This document shows, piece by piece, positions 1 to 10,497 of a stretch of DNA of 64,000 nt (its first letter is position 1; every line of letters starts with the position of its first letter). Source of the stretch: Symbiodinium natans (Eukaryota; Sar; Dinophyceae; Suessiales; Symbiodiniaceae). The stretch lies in contig CAJNDS010002458.1 of the NCBI GenBank assembly GCA_905221605.1, positions 192,501-256,500 on the forward strand, given 5' to 3'. The notes under the pieces were generated by a model that had not been told where the DNA came from, searched no databases, and was given only the letters and a program-made list of their open reading frames with translations. A program made the translations under genes and the position numbers.

Positions 1-228
1 GCCCGTCGCAGGAATCTGAGCTTGCAATGTTTCACTGCTGCGCACAGAGGATTGCGCCTTGTACCATGAAGAGGCGACGAAGCGGGTGCATTTCAGTTCG
101 GGCCGTGCCGACCCCCATTCTGTGGAATGCGCGCATGCAGTGACCAGCAAGCAATGTACCCAAGTATCACATCTATTTAGAGAACCCGCACAAGCGATCC
201 GGGTTGAGGGTGCACGATCAGAACCCTA

Positions 229-262
<34 letters not shown>

Positions 263-781
263 TACTACAAAACTAGCTGGGATTCAGGGTCTAGGTCAGG
301 GGAAGCCTGGTAAACCTGTACTGTAACCTGTAACCTAGGCAGAGTTCCTTGCTACCTTGCTCAGGCTCAAGCCCTTGTCAGCCACTCATCACTAGGTACC
401 GTCTCTAAGTGGCTATTTGCGCCTGAACTCCACACACCAATCCCCCAAGCAGGCACCTGGTTGACTGGCTGTTGAGTTAAGACCTAAGTAGATGTCCGAT
501 GCGGCCGGGTGAAACTGAACATGCTGGCAATTCGCTGCACGAGTTGAGGGGGTTGCAGATTCGTGCAAATTCGCAGGCTTCTCCACGGCCTTCCAGTATC
601 GCCTTGAAGTGTGTAACGGCCAACATGCCAAAATCTCCCCCAAACCCCGAAAAATAAAGCGCCTTTTCTTCAGACATCGCAGCGGAAATGGAAGGGGGGG
701 GGGGGTAAAACTTTCCAGTCTTACTACCAGCCCAGACCCTAGCCGGATCTAGAAAGAGACTCAACGTCATTTTGTTCTTTC
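1..781. other. unique sequence, no gene assigned
   Basis: Mixed unique sequence with a poly(G) run at 230-260 and another at about 697-706. Short frames are open on both strands (for example 59-229 on +), but none shows a motif or repeat that I recognise. I see no telomeric array here. Confidence 0.5.
230..260. repeat. poly(dG) tract, 31 nt
   Basis: An uninterrupted run of 31 G. Similar pure G or C runs recur through the window. The length should be treated as uncertain because homopolymers this long are often mis-called. Confidence 0.9.
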
Positions 782-924
782 ACTTCGAGGTTCAGAGTAC
801 TTTCTAACCCAATTACAACTGTACTTATAACCCAATTATGACCCTATTAGGGTAATCAAGGGGCTTATAAGTGGGTCTTAGGTGCAGTTATAATTGGGTT
901 AGTAAACTCCATGAACCTCCAAGT
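782..924. mobile_element. family A foldback element, copy 1
   Basis: The left end (ACTTCGAGGTTCAGAGTAC) and right end (CCATGAACCTCCAAGT) are inverted copies of each other. The interior (AACCCAATTA, CTTATAACCC and their complements) is also self-complementary, so the whole unit folds back. It is a diverged member of a family of about 140-150 bp with at least ten other copies here. No coding capacity, so MITE-like. Confidence 0.75.
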
Positions 925-953
925 TAGAGCCCTTCAGGGTGGATCCTCGCAAG

Positions 954-990
954 CCCTAAACCCTAAACCCTTCGGGTTTAGGGTTTAGGG
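954..990. repeat. head-to-head telomeric hairpin
   Basis: 17 nt of (CCCTAAA)n, a 3-nt spacer (TTC), then the exact 17-nt complement (GGGTTTA)n. The two telomere orientations meet as a perfect palindrome, the arrangement expected of a telomere-telomere junction or a fold-back repair product. Confidence 0.9.
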
Positions 991-1005
991 TTCAGGGGCC
1001 CTGCA

Positions 1006-1237
1006 CCCTAAACCCTAAACCCTAAACCCTAAACCCTAAACCCTAAACCCCACTGTGCGGTACCCGGAGGCTCTGGCTTTGCTCCATTGCAATGCAGCGT
1101 GTAGCAGAAGCCCGGTCCGGAAAACGAACGCTGCTTGGGGAAGGGGGTAGGGGGGTAGTAGACCCTAAACCCTAAACCCTAAACCCTAAACCCTAAACCC
1201 TAAACCCTAAACCCTAAACCCTAAACCCTAAACCCTA
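1006..1237. repeat. two CCCTAAA arrays around a unique island
   Basis: Arrays at 1006-1052 and 1163-1237 in the C-rich orientation enclose about 110 bp of unique sequence. A + frame is open at 1055-1147 and ends in TAG at 1148-1150. This is one of many short islands between arrays, and an open frame of 31 codons is not evidence of coding by itself. Confidence 0.85.
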
Positions 1238-3762
1238 CACTTTGACAGGTCTTGGTGCACGTTCGAGTCTTTCAGTCCTTCGGATCCTGTGTGCCTTAAT
1301 TTCTGAATCCCAAAAAGCTCTCAATTACGGTTTAGGGTGGAGGCTTGGGGGTTTCGGGTTTAGGGTTTGGGGTTTAGGGTTTAGGTTTTTTTGAGCGACG
1401 AGGGTTGAGGGAGTTGTTAGATTGTTTAGGGCTTTAGGGCTTCCAGAACCCTGTCCGCCATGCCGGCCAGCATTATGGCCTACGCTTCTAGTAGCTTATT
1501 TCCTGGTAACTTGGTCCCCCTAGAGGGTCAGGGGTCTAGGGCTTAGGAAGGTTGAGGGACTGAAGCAACGCCCCAACTGTCTGCTACTATTGCTGAAGTA
1601 CCTAAAGCCAAAGTGCCCAGCACTGAACTGAAGGTTCCTGCAAGCCCTCTTCCCTGAACTTAAGCCCTAAGCGATATAAGCCCGGCCCCAAAATGACTTG
1701 AGCAAAGCCAGGCCCATCCAACCGCTGATTCCTGACGAGGAGGCATGCCCTGAGTGTGGTGATGCAGCGGCTTAGGGGTTCTGGGTTAGGGTTACCTACT
1801 TCCAGAGGGTTCTTGTTGGGCTACGATAGGTGCTCAGAGGAATTGTAAGTAGCCAGCTAACCCAGGGTGCACAAGAAGTAGAGGTGTGGGGGGGAGGGGG
1901 TGTAGACGACACTTTGGGCGGTTGAGGCACAATTTAACTGTGACTCTACTTACATACACAGGGGGTTTAGGATTTCCAGGGTTCAGGGCTACACCTACTC
2001 TTTCAGAAGTAAGTAGCAGGCACACAGAGTTGCACCAGCGTAAACCGTTCCCTGAACCCGTTTTGGTTTTAGGGCTGGGGGCTTTCTGGGGGGCTATTGG
2101 TTGAGGAGGACTTCGGAGCGAGTACGTCAGGCAAGTGTAGGGTTCAGGGGTTAGAGGTTCGGGTTTGGGGGCCCAAACCCTAAACCCTAAACCCCAAACC
2201 CTAAACCCTAAACCCTAAACCCTAAACCCTAAACAAAGGCGAGGCTCGAGGGAGGCAGGTTTCCAGGTGTAGTGTGCACCTTACCGAACTGCAGGGCCAT
2301 TTGCCCATTTGCCTTGCAACATGGCTCCTTCCCTAGGTTAATGGGTTTAGGGTTTAGGGTTTAGGGATTCTAGGTTCATGGGTGCCCCTACTACCCCCCA
2401 CTATACTACCCCCCCTAGGTTCCCCCCTTAAATAACCTTAATTGTCCCTAAATAGCCTTAGTTGTGGGGGGAACCTAGGGGGGGTAGTATAGAGGGGGGT
2501 AGAAGGGGAACCCATGATAGGTTGGGCACTACCAAACACACCCCCAGCCCCGACTCTACATACAGCCTTTGAAGCCCCCAAGCCTTGAAACCCCGAATCC
2601 GAGCTCTTTCACATATTGCCGGGTAGAGGAGCCTTGAGCCTTCCTAGCAAAGGTAGCTTCAGGGCCCAAGCTTAGATTCTTTCGGTACAGGAAAGATTCT
2701 TAGGCTGACCTTTCTTCAGACAAAGAGGATTGGCTGGCCACAAGTTGAAGATCTTTGGGGCTGTGGGCCCAATATTTAGGCTACTAGAACCCAGACGGAC
2801 GCAATAACGAGGTCCCTTGAACCACAGTGCTCGGTTAAAAACAAAGGCGAAGACCCAAAAACCCCTAAACCCTTAACCCCTCAGCGTCTCAACCCCTCAA
2901 CCCCTCAAACCTTTAACTGCTGAACCCCTCAACCCCTCCAAACACCCAGCCCCTTATCCCTAAACCCGAAACCCTCAACCCTAAACCCTATAAACCCTAA
3001 ACCCTATCAACCCTATAAACCCTATAAACGCTATAAACCCTCTAAACCCTATAAACCCTATAAACCCTATAAACCCTATAAACCCTAAACCCAATCCTGT
3101 CTCCGATCCGTGAAAGGACCTCTGGCACAAAGCGTGGAAGCGCACATATGAGCGGGGAACTTCAGGAGACTCCCTGTCTCTTACAACAAAGGGTTTAGGG
3201 TTTAGGGTTTAGGGTTTAGGGTTTAGGGTTTAGGGTTAGGTTAAAAAACACGAAACTTCCTTATAAGGGCAATATAGGGATTATCATTTGTATTTTGTTC
3301 GGGGGGGGGGGGTTCTGAAGCAAATAGTAGTTTAGGCATCTAGGGGTTAGGATTGAAAGTTCAGTGGTCTAGGGTTTAGGGTTAAAGGGAGTTAGGCTTT
3401 TTGGGTCTCGGTGTGTAGGGGTTTGGGGGTCTAGGGCTTTGGGGGGTTTGCGGGTGTTTTTTTTCGCCTTATCAAGCTCATTGAGCTCTCCATTGCGAGG
3501 AGACGTGGAACTACACGAACAAGAGTTGAGGGAGCTTCGGGTTTAGGGTTTAGGGTTTAGGGTTTAGGCTTAGGGTTTAGGGTTTAGGGGACTGATGCCC
3601 CGAAATTTCGCACCAAAGGGCCAATGCTGCCACAAGTGCACACTTTCTCCTTAAAAGGGGTTTCCTAAATGGTAGCCCGACGTCCCAAGTTTATGCTATA
3701 TGCTTGGGGGTGGGCTCTACCATCATTTACTATGGGATTTGCGCTACCCACCGTGGGCCCTC
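1238..3762. other. telomere-variant mosaic, no gene assigned
   Basis: Contains telomeric patches at about 1350-1385 (G-rich, degenerate), 2171-2234 (C-rich, entered through a GGGTTTGGG/CCCAAACCC inverted junction), 2342-2366, 3190-3237 and 3540-3590 (G-rich). Near 2395-2500 an inverted pair of CCCCCTAGGTTCCCCCC-like sequences forms an imperfect foldback. No recognisable protein. Confidence 0.6.
2975..3092. repeat. nonamer telomere variant CCCTATAAA
   Basis: About a dozen units in which the usual heptamer carries a TA insertion (CCCTATAAA), with single-base variants, flanked by ordinary CCCTAAA units. Uniform carriage of the same insertion implies amplification of one mutated unit rather than fresh telomerase synthesis. 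Confidence 0.85.
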
Positions 3763-4421
3763 CGATACAGCTCCGTTACAGCACCGGCTACAGTTCCGTT
3801 ACAGCTTCGTTGCACCTCCGTTACAGCTTCCACTAGAGCTCCGTTACAGCTCCGTTGCACCTCCGTTACACCTCCGTTACAGCTTCCGTTACACTTCCGT
3901 TGCAACTCCGTTACAGCTCCGATGCACCTCCGTTACGGCTCCGTTGCACCTCCGTTACAGCTCCTTTACAGCTTCCGTTACAGCTCCGATACAGCTCCGT
4001 TGCACCTCCGTTACAGCTCCGTTACAGCTTCCGTTACAGCTTCCGTTACAGTTTCCGTTACAGCTCCGTTACAGCTCCATTACAGCTCCGATGCACCTCC
4101 GCTACAGCTCCGTTACAGCTTCCGTTACAGCTCAGTTACACAGCTCCGTTACAGCTCCGTTACATCTCCGTTACATCTCCGTTACAGCTCCGCGACAGCT
4201 CCCGTTACAGCTCAGTTGTAGAGCTCCGTTACAGTTCCGTTACAGGTCCGTTATCAAGTTGCTGCTTCTGCTACGGCTCCGTTACAGCTTCCGTTACAGC
4301 ATCGCTACAGCCGGTAGCGCTCCGTTGCAGCCTTCCGATACGGCTCCGTTACAGCTTTGCGACAAGTCCGTTACAGCTCCGCTCCTTTCCGTTACAGTTT
4401 CCGTTACAAGCCCCGTTACCC
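3763..4421. repeat. minisatellite of about 12 bp, GCTCCGTTACA
   Basis: About 660 bp of imperfect repeats of a 10-12-bp unit (GCTCCGTTACA, CTTCCGTTACA, CTCCGTTGCAC). Unit lengths vary, so all three + frames stay open for long stretches and give Ser/Thr/Leu/Arg/Tyr-rich translations of up to 245 residues. The overlap of several open frames and the lack of any start context suggest a non-coding minisatellite. Confidence 0.9.
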
Positions 4422-5628
4422 GGCGAGCATTTCTGTCTTAGTAGAGGCCTGCCAATGATGGTACAGCCCCGCCCCAACTATATGCTTACTGGTTCTTAGC
4501 AGGGAATGAGGGAATGAAGTCCCCTCTAAAATCCTTAAAGGGTATGCATAGGGAAACATGAGGTACCTCAATACACTCATCCCCTTCTCAGAACCGGTGG
4601 GTATTTGGGTTTAGGGTTTACGGGTTTGGGGTTCGGAGGGTGTCCACAAAAGGCCTGAAATCGAGAACCCGAAACATTTCACCTGCTGGACAGCCCTGTA
4701 AACCCCAAACCCCAAACCCCAAACCCCAAACCCCAAACCCCAAACCCCAAACCCCAAACCCCAAACCCCAAACCCCAAACCCTAAACCCTAAACCCTAAA
4801 CCCTACTTCGACCCTAACTCCCGCGCCACAAGCGAGCACAAAAGGTCAGCCTCCGAGACGGAATCGGAAGGCTGAAGGCCAGGGCCCCTTCTCCCTGTTT
4901 AGGGTTTAGGGTTTAGGGTTTAGGGTTTAGGGTTTAGGGTTTAGGGTTTAGGGTCAGCGTTTGAGGGTTCAGGCTTTGAGGCTTGTACCCCAAGGGTCCT
5001 GTTGTATGTATCTGGGCCCCCCTGAAGGATTGTCTTGAAGTGCTCAAGTATATACTAGAAAGGCAGACATGAGCCCCTGGGCTTGTTTATGGCTTAGGAC
5101 TGAACACCTCCACATCTGTCTTGGGCATTTCTTGAAGGGTGAATAATCTTGAAAGTTCTATGGGCCCTAGTCCCTGTACATATATAACCCTAGGCCCTAA
5201 ACCCTAAGCCCCAAACCTTAAACCCTAAGCCCGAAACCGCAAGTGTTGACGGTACTCGGGAGTCTGGAGAGCTTGGGGAAACCTGAAACCACAGGTTTAA
5301 GGCAGCAGTACTTCCTTGGGATGTGTCTTGAGTGCGGTTTGGAGGTTAGGGTTGAAGGTTTAGGGTTTAGGGTTTTAGGAATTCCCGAAACCCTAAACCC
5401 TAAACCCTTAACCCTTAACCCTTAACCCTAAACCCTAAACCCTAGGGATGATCGGACATTCCCGGCACATCCTGTGTGTGTCTTCCGCCTTGCGCAGATA
5501 TCGGCTGACATCGGGCGGATGCGGCCCCTTGCGAAGCATCCCCTCCGCGCTTACTTCAGGGCCAAAACAGTCAGAATCGGGTTTTGTGGGGGGGTTATTA
5601 TAGTATACCCTAAACCCTAAACCCCTTG
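4422..5628. other. telomeric arrays and unique spacer
   Basis: Besides the CCCCAAA array at 4699-4804, holds a G-rich array at 4898-4955 and a tail-to-tail inverted junction at 5358-5444, where GGGTTTAGGG is followed by CCCTAAACCC and three CCCTTAA variants. 5499-5582 (+) is an open, GC-rich island after a possible acceptor (CGCAG), but it has no recognisable motif. Confidence 0.6.
4699..4804. repeat. CCCCAAA array grading into CCCTAAA
   Basis: About twelve CCCCAAA units followed by four CCCTAAA units. The block-wise change of a single base (T to C) across all units shows local homogenisation of a variant telomere unit. Confidence 0.9.
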
Positions 5629-5676
5629 CAAGGGGACCATAAGGAAATACTATTCGTAATTATTCCGACCCCTTTT
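5629..5676 (-). mobile_element. family F element fragment
   Basis: On the - strand reads GGGGTCGGAATAATTACG followed by TTTCCTTATGGTCCCC, which matches the left half of family F copies at 41045, 58645 and 59945. Partial copy. Confidence 0.6.
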
Positions 5677-5728
5677 TCAACGCCCATGCTACGTGGACCT
5701 GCCTTTATCATCGGGGAACCCTAAACCC

Positions 5729-5872
5729 TACTTGGAGGTTCATGGTACTTCTTGAAGCAATTCTAACTGTACTTGTAACCCACTTATAAGCCCCTAAGTG
5801 CCCTAACATGGCTATAAGTACAGATATAAGTACAGTTATAATTGGCTAGTAAGTACCATGAACCTCCAAGTA
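5729..5872. mobile_element. family A foldback element, copy 2
   Basis: Near-perfect terminal inverted repeats: TACTTGGAGGTTCATGGTAC at the left and GTACCATGAACCTCCAAGTA at the right. Self-complementary interior with ACTGTACTTGTAACCC and ATAAGTACAGTTATAATTGG. 144 bp, no coding capacity. A good reference copy of the family. Confidence 0.85.
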
Positions 5873-6197
5873 AGCGCGACATCGTAAACCTTAAACCTTA
5901 GCCCTGAACCCTAAACCCTATAGAAACTCTGTTCCACTCTGATGACGAGTTCAAGGCGCGCCACACGACCTGTAAGTCGGAACACGCTGTGTGTTGCGGC
6001 CCTGACCCCTAAACACTAAACCCTAAACCCTAAACCCTAAACCTTATAAGCCCTGGCCTACTAAGCCCGAAGCCACAAGAGGAGCCTAACAAGGATGTGT
6101 ACTTGCCCCACTACAATGTAGTGTGCAAAATAAACCCAAAATGACCTAAAAAACCCTGAAGATCCTACACACCGCGAGGAATAAAGCGCCCCAAGTA

Positions 6198-6346
6198 TAC
6201 TTGGAGGTTCATGGTACTTACTGACCAATTAAATCTGTACTGGTGAACTGTACTGATAATCATGTTAATTAGGGCACTTAGGGGGCTTGCAAGTGGGTTA
6301 TATGTACAGATATAATTGGTTCATAAGTACCATGAACCTCCAAGTA
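6198..6346. mobile_element. family A foldback element, copy 3
   Basis: TACTTGGAGGTTCATGGTAC and GTACCATGAACCTCCAAGTA at the two ends with a partly self-complementary interior. The terminal TA on both sides could belong to the repeat or be a TA target duplication. Confidence 0.85.
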
Positions 6347-6510
6347 TGGTTAGTTCTGTAAATCATGGCCCGTTTTGGGGTACCCTAAATAACAGGGGCC
6401 GCCTTGTAATAAGGACCCCAAAAGGGACGATATTCTAGAGAAGTGACCATATACCATATATCTCCCTAAACCCCAAACCCTGAACCCTTTGGTTCTCTCA
6501 AGCTCCTGCC

Positions 6511-6623
6511 AAAGGAGGAACTACAAATCCCCTTACTATACTAACTGTAGCTAAGAGACTTATAGCCTGATTTAGGATCCTTAAAACCCAATTTCGGGCA
6601 TAACTAGGGGGCCCCTCCTTGTA
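6511..6623. mobile_element. family I foldback element, copy 1
   Basis: The right end GGGGGCCCCTCCTTGTA and a degraded left end (AAAGGAGGAACTACAAA) frame a body (ACTAACTGTAGCTAAGAGAC, GATTTAGGATCCTTAAAACC) matching the copy at 59463-59586. Confidence 0.6.
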
Positions 6624-6873
6624 TGCGCGTCTAGAGAAGGGCACCTTTGACGGCTTTAGTGTTCAGGGTTTAGGGTTTAGGGTTTAGGGTTTAGGGTTTA
6701 GGGCTCCATGCGTTCAGCTTTCCGTTCGGCATGAAGCCTACACCCTTAAACTCGAGCTCCCTAAGAAACCTTTGTAGTATATACCTGGGCCTTCTAGAGG
6801 GATTCCCGTATAGTAGCTGACCCTGAGGGACTCGAAACTTTGACTCGAGAAACTCAACACAGCCTGAAGCTGC

Positions 6874-6947
6874 GTAGCAGCTAGTTTAGGGTTTAGGGTT
6901 TAGGGTTTAGGGTTTGGGGTTAGGGTTTTGCTGGTATGTAGCAGCTA
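6874..6947. repeat. TTTAGGG array between a 10-bp direct duplication
   Basis: GTAGCAGCTA occurs at 6874-6883 and again at 6938-6947, directly bordering a short G-rich telomeric array at 6884-6930. The duplication is what an insertion at a staggered break would leave, although 10 bp alone could be coincidence. Confidence 0.55.
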
Positions 6948-7333
6948 CACTCACCCTGCAGACCCCAAACTTTGCCTAAACCCTAAGCCCACCCTCACCA
7001 AACCCACCCAGCCTGCTGGCGGGAAGCGTGGTGGTGTAAGCCCTTAGAGGACTCTACAATCCCTGTAGAAGCCCTCAAAGAGTATAAGATATCTCCAAAT
7101 TAGGTTTTTGTAAATTGCGAAGCTCCCCCCCCGCACTATGTACCGTGCACGTGTACACGCAGATGTTGTTCAATTCAGACTCGAAGACCGGTCCGCCCCA
7201 CGAGGATTAGGGTTCTTACGGGAGGGGGGGAGGGGGTTTGGGGTTTGGGGGTTTGGGCTCCCTAAGATTCCCTAAGATTCCCTGGGTACCTCCCTTCAGG
7301 ACTCCTAAAACTTTAAAGGAGCCATAGAGCGAC

Positions 7334-9589
7334 ATGAGCGAAGCCAAGGAGACAGCAGAGTCTGACCCTGCGCTGGGAGAGGCCAGATGTCGAAGCACAG
7401 GCAAGCGACCCCTCAGCATCAGCGGTGTCGGAGGCCATACTGTTCAGGTCGATGTAGGGCCTATGGCCATGGGCTGGGAAGTGGTGGAAGTGGTAGCAGC
7501 CGAAGTCGGCCGCCCAGCGGAGTCCCTTATGCTGACCTCTGGCGGCGGTGTGCTCGATCTGAGTGGGCCCCTGCTAGAACAGGTGAGGAACGAGGAAGTC
7601 ACATACGTGGCTCAACGCTTCGGTGCAGGTCGGGCCGCGGTGGGCATGGAAAACGCGCTCGCAAAGAAAGCCGTAAATGCTGCGGATGCGCGCGCTCTTA
7701 ATGAAGTCGTCTCTTTGACCTTTGGCTGGGACTTCAACCAGAGCTTGCATGGGATCCAGTTGCCCAGCACCCTGCAGACGTTGACGTTTGGTGACAAGTT
7801 CAACCAGAGCTTGCATGGGATCCAGTTGCCCAGCACCCTGCAGACGTTGACGTTTGGTGACAAGTTCAACCAGAGCTTGCATGGGATCCAGTTGCCCAGC
7901 ACCCTGCAGACGTTGACATTGGGCGGCAAGTTCAACCAGAGCTTGGCGGGGATCCAGCTGCCCAGCAGCCTGCAGACGTTGACGTTTGGCTTAGACTTCA
8001 ACCAGAGCTTGGCGGGGATGCAGCTGCCCAGCGCCCTGCAGACGTTGACGTTCGGCGACAAGTTCAACCAGAGCTTGGCGGGGATCCAGTTCCCCAGCAC
8101 CTTGCAGACGTTGACGTTTGGCTTCAACTTCAACCAGAGCTTGTCGGGGATCCAGCTGCCCAGCACCCTGCAGACGTTGATTTTTGGCAGCAAGTTTAAC
8201 CAGAGCATGGAGGGGATCCAGCTGCCCAGCAGCCTGCAGACGTTGACGTTTGGCTTAGACTTCAACCAGAGCTTGGCGGGGATGCAGCTGCCCAGCGCCC
8301 TGCAGACGTTGACGTTTGGCTACTCTTTCAACCAGAGTCTGGCGGGGATCCAGCTGCCCAGCACCATGCAGGCGTTGACGTGTGGCTACAAGTTCAACCA
8401 GAGCTTGGAGGGGATCCAGTTCCCCAGCACCCTGCAGACGTTGACGTTTGGCTTCGACTTTAACCAGAGCTTGGCGGGGATCCAGTTCCCCAACACCCTG
8501 CGGACGTTGACGTTGGGTGGCAAGTTCCACCCGAGCTTGGCGGGGATCCAGCTGCCCAGCACCCTGCGGACGTTGACGTTTGGCAACAAGTTCAACCAGA
8601 GCTTGGCGGGGATCCAGCTGCCCAGCAGCCTGCAGACGTTGACGTTTGGCTTAGACTTCAACCAGAGCTTGGCGGGGATGCAGCTGCCCAGCGCCCTGCA
8701 GACGTTGACGTTTGGCTACTTTTTCAACCAGAGCTTTGCGGGGATCCAGCTGCCCAGCACCATGCAGACGTTGACGTTTGGCTACAAGTTCAACCAGAGC
8801 TTGGAGGGGATCCAGTTCCCCAGCACCCTGCGGACGTTGACGTTTGGCTACGACTTCAACCAGAGTTTGGCGGGGATCCAGCTGCCCAGCACCATGCAGG
8901 CGTTGACGTTTGGCAACGAGTTTAACCAGAGCTTGGCGGGGATCCAGCTGCCTAGCAGCCTGCAGACGCTGACGTTTGGCAGCGAGTTCAACCACAGTTT
9001 GGCGGGGATCCAGCTGCCCAGCACCATGCAGACGTTGACGTTTGGCAACAGGTTCAACCAGAGCTTGGCGGGGATCCAGCTGCCCAGCAGCCTGCAAACG
9101 TTGACGTTTGGCTTCGACTTCAACCGGAGCTTGGCGGGGATCCAGCTGCCCAGGACCATGCAGACGTTGACGTTTGGCTACTCTTTCAACCAGAGCTTGG
9201 CGGGGATCCAGCTGCCCAGCACCATGCAGACGTTGACGCTTGGCTACTCTTTCAACCAGAGCTTGGAGGGGATCCGGCTGCCCAGCAGCCTGCAGACGCT
9301 GACGTTTGGCTTCGAGTTCAACCAGAGTTTGGCGGGGATCCAGCTGCCCAGCACCATGCAGACGTTGATTTTTGGCAGCAAGTTTAACCAGAGCTTGGCG
9401 GGGATCCAGCTGCCCAGCAGCCTGCAGACTTTGACGTTTGGCTACTCTTTCAACCAGAGCTTGGCGGGGGTCCAGCTGAACAACAGCCTGCACAGTGTCA
9501 AGTTGTCGTTGTTCTGTGTTGCGACCTCTCTCGACTCTAGCTTAGAAGAGGCACAGAAAAAAGTATGCCTGGATGACATGACCACTTGA
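7334..9589 (+). CDS. FNIP-repeat protein with ubiquitin-like N-terminus
   Basis: A single intron-free frame of 751 codons ending in TGA. Residues about 25-92 read like the degenerate ubiquitin-like domain that often precedes repeat regions in dinoflagellate proteins (VEVVAAEV, then LMLTSGGGVLDLSG, then NEEVTYVAQ). From residue 134, 26 complete 22-residue units of consensus FNQSLAGIQLPSTLQTLTFG plus two variable residues follow, and a decayed 27th. This is the FNIP repeat (an LRR-like solenoid), best known from Dictyostelium and amoebal proteins and abundant in dinoflagellates. It probably makes an extended binding surface, but the partner and cellular location are unknown. No signal peptide or membrane segment is visible. 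The start ATG lies 22 nt after a TTAAAGGAG stretch, with a possible splice or trans-splice acceptor (CCTCCCTTCAG) at about 7290-7300. A CCCTAAA array starts 10 nt after the stop. Long antisense frames here are shadows of the 66-bp periodicity. Confidence 0.85.
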   Translation: MSEAKETAESDPALGEARCRSTGKRPLSISGVGGHTVQVDVGPMAMGWEVVEVVAAEVGRPAESLMLTSGGGVLDLSGPLLEQVRNEEVTYVAQRFGAGRAAVGMENALAKKAVNAADARALNEVVSLTFGWDFNQSLHGIQLPSTLQTLTFGDKFNQSLHGIQLPSTLQTLTFGDKFNQSLHGIQLPSTLQTLTLGGKFNQSLAGIQLPSSLQTLTFGLDFNQSLAGMQLPSALQTLTFGDKFNQSLAGIQFPSTLQTLTFGFNFNQSLSGIQLPSTLQTLIFGSKFNQSMEGIQLPSSLQTLTFGLDFNQSLAGMQLPSALQTLTFGYSFNQSLAGIQLPSTMQALTCGYKFNQSLEGIQFPSTLQTLTFGFDFNQSLAGIQFPNTLRTLTLGGKFHPSLAGIQLPSTLRTLTFGNKFNQSLAGIQLPSSLQTLTFGLDFNQSLAGMQLPSALQTLTFGYFFNQSFAGIQLPSTMQTLTFGYKFNQSLEGIQFPSTLRTLTFGYDFNQSLAGIQLPSTMQALTFGNEFNQSLAGIQLPSSLQTLTFGSEFNHSLAGIQLPSTMQTLTFGNRFNQSLAGIQLPSSLQTLTFGFDFNRSLAGIQLPRTMQTLTFGYSFNQSLAGIQLPSTMQTLTLGYSFNQSLEGIRLPSSLQTLTFGFEFNQSLAGIQLPSTMQTLIFGSKFNQSLAGIQLPSSLQTLTFGYSFNQSLAGVQLNNSLHSVKLSLFCVATSLDSSLEEAQKKVCLDDMTT
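7733..9448 (+). repeat. 26 tandem 66-bp FNIP coding repeats
   Basis: A strict 66-bp period (22 codons), with GGATCC in most units. Units 1 and 2 are identical over 66 bp (7733-7798, 7799-7864). A two-unit block ending GLD/GMQLPSAL recurs starting at units 4, 8 and 14. Units 8-12 and 14-18 correspond in order, a 6-unit (396-bp) segmental duplication. Growth has therefore been by both single-unit and multi-unit events, and the identical pair indicates recent change. Confidence 0.9.
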
Positions 9590-10320
9590 GGGTTGAAACC
9601 CTAAACCCTAAACCCTAAACCCTAAACCCTAAACAGGGTAATTATAACAGATGCTTCGGCCCGTGCTCGAAGTGGTGAGCTCTTAGGCTTTGAGCGCCTG
9701 AGGAGTCAGTTTCAGCAAGATGCGCAGTGGAGACCCCTTTAGCCCTCTGACTCTACTAGCCATGGCTTGAGTACGTGCAAGCAAAGTTCATATAATCGTC
9801 CTTAAAAAACCCTAAGCCCCAAAACCTGAACTCTGAACCCGAGAATCCGAAATGGCAGGTCCACGGCCTTCGACTTTCCTCCCGCTGACTTGCCAGCTGG
9901 AGCAAATTCGGCGATGCTGCGCGTGCAGCGCACCCGTGTTTCAAGTCGTGAGTGTGAGAGCTGAGCGCCCCAGTGTGGCAGATGCTTGTGCGCCAACTGC
10001 TGGGTTTGCGGTAAGGATTTAGGGAAAAAGGGCGGGCTGTGTCCTTGATTGTCTTGGGTTTGGCGCTTATGTGTTTCTGTATCATCACTATAGCCACGCT
10101 GCATGTAGACACAGTCAAACTCTAGACTCCACTGTCTGAAATCTTCAACGCGAAGCCCTCGAACCCTAATCCCGAACCGCAGTCCCTCTATAAGGTTTTT
10201 GTGTAAGTATGGTTTGCTGGGGTTGAAAACTGGAAGAATGCTGTTGACAGCTGCATGGGCCGTATTTCCTGAATATCCTTATCACCCCCCCCCCCCCCCC
10301 CCAAAGGGCCTCCAAACCCA
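9590..10320 (+). other. telomeric array and candidate exon
   Basis: A CCCTAAA array (9599-9633) follows the FNIP stop directly. 9852-10010 (+) is open in two frames and ends at GCG|GTAAGG, a consensus-like donor. It could be an exon of an unknown gene, but I recognise no motif and the frame is undecided. A poly(C) run sits at 10287-10301. Confidence 0.3.
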
Positions 10321-10497
10321 CCTCAGACACTCCTAAACCCTAAACCCTAACCCTAAACCCTAAATCTGAGAGAATTTAAGACCCTGGTTTGGTCTCCCTC
10401 CCTGACAAACCCTGCATGCAGCATCCAGCCTCGCACGGCCCTCACGAGTACAGGGGCAGGTTTGCAAAATGATGTTTAATTTCTTAGGGACTGGATT

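Noticed and set aside
3700-4499. Three overlapping + frames of 173-245 codons
   Set aside because: All lie on the GCTCCGTTACA minisatellite and none is favoured over the others.
7574-9493. Long antisense frames across the FNIP gene (up to 280 codons)
   Set aside because: They mirror the 66-bp coding period of the + strand gene and have no family resemblance of their own.
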